Source of the DNA: DASQWC01 sp035640475
Lineage (GTDB): Bacteria; Actinomycetota; JAICYB01
Assembly (NCBI GenBank): GCA_035640475.1
Contig: DASQWC010000091.1
Span: 1 to 6,739, forward strand
Length of the DNA stretch: 6,739 bases
Reading direction: 5' to 3'
The notes beneath the pieces are model-generated. The model had not been told where the DNA came from and searched no databases. It was given only the letters and a program-made list of their open reading frames with translations. Both the position numbers and the translations under genes were made by a program. Positions 1 to 5,389 of this stretch are shown here, one piece after another. The first letter of the stretch is position 1, and every line of letters begins with the position of its first letter.

Positions 1-432
1 GCCCGCGTGCTTCACAACCCCGGTGTCAAGCAGCCGCCGCATCCCCGACATCGCAGGCGCGTCGCCCACGACCGGGTTCGGCCAGTGCAGCTGGTAGAGA
101 TCGATGCGATCGGTGCGCAGCCGCTTCAAGCTGGCCCGGGCGCGCTGCTCGACGATGCTCGCCAGCGGAAGGACCGGCGTGATCTTCGTTGCGAGGAACG
201 CCTCATCGCGCCGGTCGCCGAGCGCGTCACCCAGGATCTTCTCCGACCGGCCGAGCCCGTAGATCTCGGCCGTGTCGATGAGCGTGATGCCGAGATCCAG
301 AGCTCTCGTGACGAGCGCTCGGGCGACGTCGTCCGCATAGGATCGTCCGTATCCCCACTCCGGCGCGTAGAACTGCCACGTTCCGAGTCCGATTACCGAT
401 AGTCGCGCGCCGCCGATTTCCAGATACCGCAC
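1..432 (-). CDS. Aldo/keto reductase, N-terminal part (runs off left edge)
   Basis: This is the first 144 codons of an NAD(P)H-linked aldo/keto reductase, a soluble TIM-barrel oxidoreductase acting on carbonyl compounds. The protein begins (M)RYLEIGGARLSVIGLGTWQF, typical of the family. All four expected active-site residues are visible: Asp53 and Tyr58 in IDTAEIYG, Lys83 in FLATKI and His116 in YQLHWPNP. The NAD(P)-binding C-terminal half lies outside the window. The GTG start at 432 is well fixed: an in-frame TGA lies at 436-438, two codons upstream, and a GGGAG ribosome-binding site lies at 441-445, eight bases before the start. The gene is divergent from the ligase gene. The subfamily resembles the broad actinobacterial 'aldo/keto reductase' group with no fixed substrate, so the substrate is unknown. 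Family assignment is very secure. Confidence 0.95.
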   Translation of the reverse strand, partial: MRYLEIGGARLSVIGLGTWQFYAPEWGYGRSYADDVARALVTRALDLGITLIDTAEIYGLGRSEKILGDALGDRRDEAFLATKITPVLPLASIVEQRARASLKRLRTDRIDLYQLHWPNPVVGDAPAMSGMRRLLDTGVVKHAG

Positions 433-440
433 CGCTCACG

Positions 441-445
441 CTCCC
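441..445 (-). promoter_or_regulatory. Ribosome-binding site of the aldo/keto reductase
   Basis: The minus strand reads GGGAG here, eight bases before the GTG at 432. Together with the in-frame stop at 436-438 it decides that start. It is the best-placed Shine-Dalgarno in the window; the other genes have weak ones or none. Confidence 0.6.
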
Positions 446-448
446 GAA

Positions 449-477
449 TTGACCCGAACCTGGGCCGAGCGTACAGA
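449..477 (+). promoter_or_regulatory. Possible promoter for the small ORF and ligase
   Basis: TTGACC at 449-454 matches five of six bases of the -35 consensus. It is followed by a 17-base spacer and TACAGA at 472-477, a weak -10 (three of six). The start point expected about seven bases further falls on the ATG at 485, so the transcript could be leaderless. On the minus strand TACGCT (473 back to 468) is a possible -10 for the aldo/keto reductase and shares the TA step at 472-473. Both elements are inferred from spacing and similarity alone. Confidence 0.25.
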
Positions 478-484
478 GTGCAGC

Positions 485-580
485 ATGTGGCGTGACACGC
501 TCAGCCGGCAGCCGAAGCGCAGACCCGCGGGTAAGAAGACGGCAAAGCCGAAGGCGAAGCCGAGATCGCGAAAACGCTGA
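485..580 (+). CDS. Possible small basic protein upstream of the DNA ligase
   Basis: This is a 31-codon ORF starting MWRDTLSRQPKRRPAGKK and ending in an Arg/Lys/Pro-rich tail; 14 of 31 residues are Lys or Arg and only one is acidic. It stops with TGA at 578-580, two bases before the ATG of the ligase, an arrangement suited to translational coupling by reinitiation. The ligase itself has no clear Shine-Dalgarno. A weak AGAG lies six bases before ATG 485, and the possible promoter nearby would place the start point on this ATG. The composition resembles basic DNA-binding tails such as those of actinobacterial Ku or histone-like proteins, but no known family is recognised. It may equally be a chance ORF in the leader. 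No function is assigned. Confidence 0.33.
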   Translation: MWRDTLSRQPKRRPAGKKTAKPKAKPRSRKR

Positions 581-582
581 CG

Positions 583-1620
583 ATGTCGCTCACCGTTGTG
601 CCGCCCATCAAGCCGATGCTGGCCAAGATCAAGGAGGACATTCCTCGCGGCGAGGAGTGGGTCTACGAGCCGAAGTGGGACGGCTTTCGCACGCTCGTCT
701 TCCGGGACGGCGGCACGATCTGGCTGAGAAGCCGCAACGACCGTCCGATGAACCGGTACTTCCCCGAGATGGAAGAGCTCTTGCTTCGCGAGATTCCCGA
801 GTCCTGCGTCCTGGACGGCGAGATCATCGTGCCTTCGCCCGACGGCCTTGCCTTCGACACACTCCAACTGCGCCTGCATCCGGCCGAATCCCGCGTGAAG
901 AAGCTCGCCGCCCAGACGCCGACGAGCTTCGTGCTCTTCGACATCCTCGCGCTCGGCTCCCAGGACCTTCAGCCGGCGCCGCTTCGTGAACGGCTCAAGA
1001 CACTGGACGACCTCTTCGATCGCGCGCGACCAGACGTCGCGCGCGAACCCGCGACGCAGCCGGGTCCGCTCTTTCACCTGACGCCCTGCACCGACGATCC
1101 CGATGTCGCGGCCGATTGGTTCGAGGACCTGGAACGAGTGCATCTCGACGGCATCATCGCCAAGCGCCTGGACCTGCCCTACTCCCCCGGCGAGCGCGTC
1201 ATGATCAAGGTCAAGCACCGTCGGACGGCCGATTGCGTCGTCGGTGGCTATCGCGTCCACAAGCACGGCGGTGTCGGCGCACTGTTGCTCGGGCTGTATG
1301 AAGAGGGTCGTTTGCACTACGTCGGCCATACGTCGTCGTTCAGCGCGTCGGAGCGGCGTGAGCTCCTGACGATGCTCGAGCCGATGCGGAACAAAGGATC
1401 GTTCGGCGACGATCCCGAATGGGGACCGGGCGCTGCGAGCAGATGGTCGCAGGGCAAGGAGGCCGAGTGGGTCTCCGTCGAGCCGAAGCTTGTCTGCGAG
1501 GTCTCCTACGACTACGTGCAGTCCGGGTACCGCTTCCGGCACGCCGCTCGGTTCCTGCGGTGGCGGGACGACAAACGGCCCGAAGAATGCCTCTTCGATC
1601 AGGTGCGCGTCGAAGCATGA
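583..1620 (+). CDS. ligC: ATP-dependent DNA ligase, LigC type
   Basis: This is a 345-residue ATP-dependent DNA ligase that seals nicks through an enzyme-AMP intermediate. LigC enzymes are stand-alone actinobacterial ligases linked to base-excision and backup end-joining repair, distinct from the NAD-dependent replicative LigA and the multidomain LigD. The nucleotidyltransferase domain covers about residues 8-212: motif I EPKWDGFR with catalytic Lys31, SRN at 50-52, DGE at 78-80, VLFDIL at 117-122, DGIIAKR at 189-195, and motif V IKVKHRRTADCVVGGYR with Lys209 and Lys211. The OB-fold follows to the end, with a motif VI-like RHAARFLRWR at 319-328. No catalytic residue is missing, and the length fits LigC (about 350). 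No polymerase or phosphoesterase domain is fused, which argues against LigD. The ATG at 583 fits the start of homologues (VVPPIKPMLAK); there is no good Shine-Dalgarno, but a small ORF ends two bases before. The stop overlaps the next gene. No Ku gene is in the window. Confidence 0.95.
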   Translation: MSLTVVPPIKPMLAKIKEDIPRGEEWVYEPKWDGFRTLVFRDGGTIWLRSRNDRPMNRYFPEMEELLLREIPESCVLDGEIIVPSPDGLAFDTLQLRLHPAESRVKKLAAQTPTSFVLFDILALGSQDLQPAPLRERLKTLDDLFDRARPDVAREPATQPGPLFHLTPCTDDPDVAADWFEDLERVHLDGIIAKRLDLPYSPGERVMIKVKHRRTADCVVGGYRVHKHGGVGALLLGLYEEGRLHYVGHTSSFSASERRELLTMLEPMRNKGSFGDDPEWGPGAASRWSQGKEAEWVSVEPKLVCEVSYDYVQSGYRFRHAARFLRWRDDKRPEECLFDQVRVEA

Positions 1621-2009
1621 AGCCGGCGACCAAGCGCCGCATCGTGACGCGCTTCCAGAAATACGCGCTCAACCCGTTCTCGAAACGCGTCGCGGGCTTC
1701 GTCGGACCCGCACTGCTCGAAACGACGGGACGGCGCACCGGAAAGACCCGGCGGACGCCCGTGGGCGCCGTGCAGCGCGGTGGCGCCTTCTGGATCGTGG
1801 CCGAGCAGGGCCGCCACGCGTCCTACGTCAGGAACATCGAGGCCAACCACCGTGTCCGCATCCGGTACCGCGGGCGATGGCACGACGGCAACGCGCACGT
1901 GCTGCCGCACGAAGACCCTCGCAAGCACACACACGGGCTGAATGGCTTGTTCGTGCGGCTCGTCGGAACCGAGCTGCTTACGATTCGGATCGATCCGAAG
2001 AAGCACTGA
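1617..2009 (+). CDS. DUF385/DDN-type F420-dependent oxidoreductase
   Basis: This 130-residue protein belongs to the deazaflavin-dependent nitroreductase (DDN, DUF385) family. Members are small split-beta-barrel proteins that use reduced cofactor F420 to reduce quinones, nitro compounds or enones. The family signature LLETTGRRTGKTRRTPV is at about residues 33-49. It is followed by the usual strand GGAFWIVAEQG (55-65) and SYVRNIEANHRVRIRYRGRWH (69-89), the equivalent of the family's 'W-x-x-N-L-x-A-N-P-x-V' segment. The basic N-terminus (MKPATKRRIVTRFQKY) resembles the amphipathic, membrane-associating N-terminus known in mycobacterial relatives. The start is ATG 1617, whose ATGA overlaps the ligase stop, so the two genes are probably translationally coupled; the frame is open further upstream but that part lies inside the ligase. 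The 3' end overlaps the convergent acyl-CoA synthetase by 32 bases. The physiological substrate is unknown; other flavin or F420 split-barrel functions are possible. Confidence 0.88.
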   Translation: MKPATKRRIVTRFQKYALNPFSKRVAGFVGPALLETTGRRTGKTRRTPVGAVQRGGAFWIVAEQGRHASYVRNIEANHRVRIRYRGRWHDGNAHVLPHEDPRKHTHGLNGLFVRLVGTELLTIRIDPKKH

Positions 2010-3678
2010 CGAGCTTCTCGCGCAACTCGCGCTTGAGCACCTTGCCCGCCGGGTTGCGCGGAAGATCGTCGTCGCCGATCCAGATGCGCACCGGCACCTT
2101 GAAGGCTGCGAGTCGCTGCGAGACGTGATCCCTGAGGTCCTGCTCGGTGATCTCGCTTCCCGGAACGCGCTTGACGACGGCACCGACCTCTTCGCCGAGC
2201 ACCCGATGTGGGATCCCGATGACGGCGGCTTCGCTGACGGCCGGATGCTCGTAGAGCACACCCTCGATCTCGACCGAGTACACGTTCTCGCCGCCGCGAA
2301 TCACCATGTCCTTCGCGCGATCGACGATGTACAAGAACCCTTCGTCGTCCACACGTCCGATGTCGCCTGAATGCAGCCAGCCGTCGCGGAACGTCTCGGC
2401 CGTCGCCTCCGGCTTGTTCCAGTAGCCCTTGACGACGTTCGGCCCACGCATGCAGACCTCGCCGAGCTCGCCCGCCGGCACCTCCTCGCCGGACTCGTCG
2501 GCGATCATGATGTCGTTCACGGGTGAGGGACGACCCACACTCTCGGGCTTGCGCAGGTAGTCCTCGCCGCCGTTGCCGACCGCGAGCGACGACGTCTCCG
2601 TCATTCCGTAGCCGTTGCCCGGACTCACCGTCGGGAAGTGCTCCCTGATGCGCTTGACGAGCTCGGGCGGGGCCGGCGCGCCGCCGTAGCCGATGCTGAG
2701 CACGCTGGATGTATCCCGCTTGTCGAAGTCGGGCGATTCGAGCACCTGCCAGACCATCGTCGGCACACCACCGAAGGACGTGATCCGCTCGCGCTCGATG
2801 AGCTCGAGCGCGCGCTCAGCATGCCACCGGTACATCAGGACGAGCTTGGACCCGAATGCAAGCGTCGGCACGAGCGTGGAGTGACAGCCGGTGACGTGGA
2901 AGAACGGAACAGACAGCAGTTGTGTCGGACGAATCGCGGGTGCCTGCTGCGCGGCCGCGACGCCCAATGATCGGGACTGTGCCGCGTACACCAAGTTGAA
3001 CAGGTTCGTGCAGATGTTGCGATGGGTGCCGAGTGCACCTTTCGGGTTTCCGGTCGTCCCGGAGGTGTAGAAGATCGTCGCGTCGTCCTCCGGCGAGATG
3101 TCGACGTCGGGCAATGCGTCGGCACGGCGCTCGATGATCGACTCGAGCGAAGCGGTTCCCCGCGGCGCGTCGGCTTTCGCGACGACGGCGCGCTCGACGG
3201 GCAGCCCGTCCATGAGCGGCGCGACACGCTCCCAGCGGTCGATGTCGGCAATGAGGACTTTTGTCTCCGAATCCCCGAGCCCGTACGCGAGCTCGTCTCC
3301 GGTCCACCAGGCGTTCAACGGGACGACGGTGGCGCCGGCGCAGACGGCCGCCCAGAAGGCGACGGACCATTCCGGATAGTTGCGCATCGCCACGGCGACG
3401 CGGTCGCCCTTCCGAACGCCCGCGTCTTCGGCAAGCCATCGTGCCGTCGAGACGACCGCGCTGTAATGACGGTCGAACGTCCACCGCTCGTCCTCGTAGA
3501 CGATGAAGTCGGAGTCGCCGTGGGCCGTCGAGAACTCGAACACCGCGCGCAGCGACGGCGGCGCATTCTTCCAGACGCGCATCGTCACGCCGCCGACATC
3601 CGCCTCTGTCAGCTCGAGCAGCTGACCGGGCGCCGTCAGTTGCTGAACGATCGGATCACCGAGCGAATCGACCGGCAC
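1978..3678 (-). CDS. Acyl-CoA synthetase (AMP-binding, FadD-like)
   Basis: This is a 566-residue ATP-dependent carboxylic acid:CoA ligase of the adenylate-forming superfamily, cytoplasmic, which makes acyl-AMP and then acyl-CoA. Numbered from the GTG at 3678, it shows the phosphate-binding loop TSGTTGNPKG (205-214), the adenine-binding GYGMTETS (356-363), SGDIG (437-441), the hinge VDRAKDMVIRGGENVYSVEIE (452-472), and the C-terminal PRNPAGKVLK with catalytic Lys546. All core motifs are intact and the length is normal. The frame stays open to 3825 but the upstream part overlaps the hydrolase gene. GTG 3678 keeps the family-like N-terminus (QQLTAPG...RVWKNAPPSLRA) and has GGAG at 3690-3693, 11 bases upstream; an ATG at 3582 would cut conserved sequence. 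It lies 34 bases after the hydrolase stop, so the two probably form an operon. The acid substrate (fatty, aromatic or steroid side chain) cannot be decided. Confidence 0.95.
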   Translation of the reverse strand: MPVDSLGDPIVQQLTAPGQLLELTEADVGGVTMRVWKNAPPSLRAVFEFSTAHGDSDFIVYEDERWTFDRHYSAVVSTARWLAEDAGVRKGDRVAVAMRNYPEWSVAFWAAVCAGATVVPLNAWWTGDELAYGLGDSETKVLIADIDRWERVAPLMDGLPVERAVVAKADAPRGTASLESIIERRADALPDVDISPEDDATIFYTSGTTGNPKGALGTHRNICTNLFNLVYAAQSRSLGVAAAQQAPAIRPTQLLSVPFFHVTGCHSTLVPTLAFGSKLVLMYRWHAERALELIERERITSFGGVPTMVWQVLESPDFDKRDTSSVLSIGYGGAPAPPELVKRIREHFPTVSPGNGYGMTETSSLAVGNGGEDYLRKPESVGRPSPVNDIMIADESGEEVPAGELGEVCMRGPNVVKGYWNKPEATAETFRDGWLHSGDIGRVDDEGFLYIVDRAKDMVIRGGENVYSVEIEGVLYEHPAVSEAAVIGIPHRVLGEEVGAVVKRVPGSEITEQDLRDHVSQRLAAFKVPVRIWIGDDDLPRNPAGKVLKRELREKLVSASSDRSES

Positions 3679-3689
3679 GGATTCCGAGT

Positions 3690-3693
3690 CTCC
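3690..3693 (-). promoter_or_regulatory. Likely ribosome-binding site of the acyl-CoA synthetase
   Basis: GGAG on the minus strand lies 11 bases before the GTG at 3678, in the 34-base gap after the hydrolase stop. The spacing is on the long side, but it is the only Shine-Dalgarno-like site in that gap and supports the GTG start over longer forms that would run into the hydrolase gene. Confidence 0.4.
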
Positions 3694-3712
3694 ACACCGC
3701 CTCGCCGGCGGG

Positions 3713-5362
3713 TCAATCCAGCGGTCGCGGGAGCTTGAACCTTCGTGTCCCCTCTTCGATCGTCGGTTCCGGGACGGGGAACCCGGTTCCGACGTGCTCC
3801 TCGAGCTTCGGAGTCGGACGCCCACCGGCGAACTTCGTTCGCTTGTGCGTCAGGAAGCTCATCGCAATCTCTGCCGACGACACTGCGACGTCCGCGCCGG
3901 TCGGCACGTGCAACCACCATTCAGCGTTGGCGCTCGACAACAGCACGCCAATGCGATGGCCTTTCCTGATGAGCCAATCCTGGCCGTACAGCTTGATCGA
4001 GGCGTCCTGGCCACCGCTTCCCCGCAGCAAAGTGGCGCCGCGCGAGATCAGGACCGCGACGCCGTCCTCTTCCACGTCGTAGACATTCGCCACGAGATTC
4101 GCTCGCGGCAGCGCTGAGTCCACGGAAGCCTTGAGGACCGGTTCGCCCGAGAACCACGCGTCGTAGGCAAGCGGTTGCGAGAAGGTCCACAACCCCTTTC
4201 CGCCGGCCGCCCCGGTTCCCTGGTTCTGTCCGTCGTCCGTGTACGAGCCGCTGTTGAGCTCGTTGCGAATCACACGCGAATCCGGCGGCGGCCATCGCCG
4301 TTCGGCCCGGTAGCGGCCGAGGTTGTCCTGGACGAGCACCGGCGGTTCCGAGCGAGTCGATCGCCCGCGGACGTGGCGGTCGAGAAAACGAATGACCTCG
4401 GCCATGAACCCGGGACGTCCCGCCAGGTAGCGGCCGTCCTCGCGCTGCCAGCCGCGAACATGAGCGAACTGTCCGAACCACGCGCGCTTTGGACCGGTGA
4501 CGCCGTTGAAGAAATCGAAGGCCGCGTCCTGCCTGGTGTTGTTCTCGAGAAACCCCTGCGTGAGGAACACCGGCGTCTGCTTGCCCTTGGTTGCCGGCAG
4601 CAGGTCGCGGCCGCGCCAGAACGAAACTTCCTCCGAATCCTGCTGCTGCAACGCGAAGTTGACGCCGTAGCACCAAAATTGCGGTGCGCCGTTCAGCTGG
4701 TAGTCGGGCGGCCGCATCGGATCTCCGGGCTGGAGATCCAGACCCTGGAAAATCAACGGTGTCGTGATCGAGTTCCCGAAGCGGACGCCGTTCATGTACA
4801 GGTACTTGTAGCCGGAGTACACCGGCTCCATCGCAACGACGGCGACGAGTCCCTTGGGTTGCCGTGCAATGCCCATGAGGCCCGTCCACGCGTCGTAGGA
4901 CTTGCCGAGCAACGCCACTCTGCCGTTGGACCACGGCTGGCCCGCCGCCCACTCGACAGCTCTCGTGACCGCGCTCTGCTCGCGATCGCCACCCCAGTCG
5001 TTGCAACCTCCGGAACCGCCGAACCCGGGCAGGTCGACCATGACGTACGTGTAGCCGCGCTGGAGCAGCTTCGACTCGCCGATGAAGTCGTCGACAAAGC
5101 GCTGCTCGCCCGTCTCCGTCGGACTGACCAGATCGTTCTGGTTGAAGTACGGGCTCACCGTCATGACGACCGGAGTTCGCACGTTCATCGCGAGATGCCT
5201 CGGGCGGAGCACTTTCGCGTGGAGCTTGGTGATCGCGTCGCCGGACGAGAAATACACGTCGAACCCCACCGCTTCGGGGGGGTCCGCGGCCGACGCCGTC
5301 GACGGGATCGCAAACAGCGAGGCGACGACGAGGGCGGTGAGCGAACGCTTCGCACGATTCAT
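3713..5362 (-). CDS. Secreted CocE/NonD family hydrolase (S15-like)
   Basis: This 549-residue alpha/beta hydrolase belongs to the CocE/NonD and X-Pro dipeptidyl-peptidase (S15) group, serine enzymes that cleave esters, amides or X-Pro peptides. Numbered from ATG 5362, residues 1-25 form a signal peptide: MNRAKR, a hydrophobic core LTALVVASLFAIP, then a STASA|ADPP cleavage site, so the enzyme is probably exported. The catalytic triad is visible: Ser155 in GKSYDAW, Asp279 in LENNTRQDAAFDF and His301 in GQFAHVRGW. PGFGGSGG (112-119) is the usual glycine-rich segment before the nucleophile. Residues from about 345 on match the position of the C-terminal beta-sandwich of the family. An ATG at 5380 would add six residues (MRVVPS) before the same signal; neither start has a Shine-Dalgarno. 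ATG 5362 gives the more typical signal peptide. It is followed 34 bases later by an acyl-CoA synthetase, which suggests that the released acid is activated and used. Substrate unknown. Confidence 0.93.
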   Translation of the reverse strand: MNRAKRSLTALVVASLFAIPSTASAADPPEAVGFDVYFSSGDAITKLHAKVLRPRHLAMNVRTPVVMTVSPYFNQNDLVSPTETGEQRFVDDFIGESKLLQRGYTYVMVDLPGFGGSGGCNDWGGDREQSAVTRAVEWAAGQPWSNGRVALLGKSYDAWTGLMGIARQPKGLVAVVAMEPVYSGYKYLYMNGVRFGNSITTPLIFQGLDLQPGDPMRPPDYQLNGAPQFWCYGVNFALQQQDSEEVSFWRGRDLLPATKGKQTPVFLTQGFLENNTRQDAAFDFFNGVTGPKRAWFGQFAHVRGWQREDGRYLAGRPGFMAEVIRFLDRHVRGRSTRSEPPVLVQDNLGRYRAERRWPPPDSRVIRNELNSGSYTDDGQNQGTGAAGGKGLWTFSQPLAYDAWFSGEPVLKASVDSALPRANLVANVYDVEEDGVAVLISRGATLLRGSGGQDASIKLYGQDWLIRKGHRIGVLLSSANAEWWLHVPTGADVAVSSAEIAMSFLTHKRTKFAGGRPTPKLEEHVGTGFPVPEPTIEEGTRRFKLPRPLD

Positions 5363-5377
5363 TGAAGGTACGACTCG

Positions 5378-5389
5378 CATCGTACGATG
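5378..5389. promoter_or_regulatory. 12-base perfect palindrome between divergent starts
   Basis: CATCGTACGATG is its own reverse complement. Its left end is the complement of an in-frame ATG of the hydrolase (5380) and its right end contains the first ATG of the CoA-transferase (5387). It reads TACGAT, a plausible -10 element (TAnnnT), on both strands: 5383-5388 forward and 5384-5379 reverse, sharing the TA step. A TTGAAG at 5362-5367 could be a weak forward -35, though the spacer is only 15 bases. GTACGA is also repeated directly at 5368-5373 and 5382-5387. It may be a shared bidirectional promoter, a repressor operator, or chance. Confidence 0.4.

Noticed and set aside
433..484. An SOS (LexA) box controlling the ligase.
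   Set aside because: Only a GAAC half-site is present at 456-459 region; no matching GTTC partner at the spacing of the actinobacterial GAAC-N4-GTTC box was seen.
436..1542. A 368-codon ORF on the minus strand antisense to the ligase gene.
   Set aside because: It lies opposite a ligase gene with every catalytic motif intact and shows no recognisable motif. Its residue pattern is the usual shadow of a GC-rich gene, and it would start inside the ligase and fill the divergent control region.
1419..1616. An N-terminal extension of the F420-dependent reductase.
   Set aside because: This stretch lies inside the ligase OB-fold region, and its Arg-rich translation does not resemble the family, which starts near ATG 1617.
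3679..3825. An N-terminal extension of the acyl-CoA synthetase by 49 residues.
   Set aside because: The added sequence is Arg/Ser-rich, matches nothing in the family and overlaps the conserved-frame end of the hydrolase. GTG 3678 with GGAG upstream is better.
4175..5365. A 396-codon ORF on the plus strand antisense to the secreted hydrolase.
   Set aside because: The opposite frame has a signal peptide and a full catalytic triad. This frame is rich in Arg, Val, Ala and His with no family pattern, as expected of a shadow.
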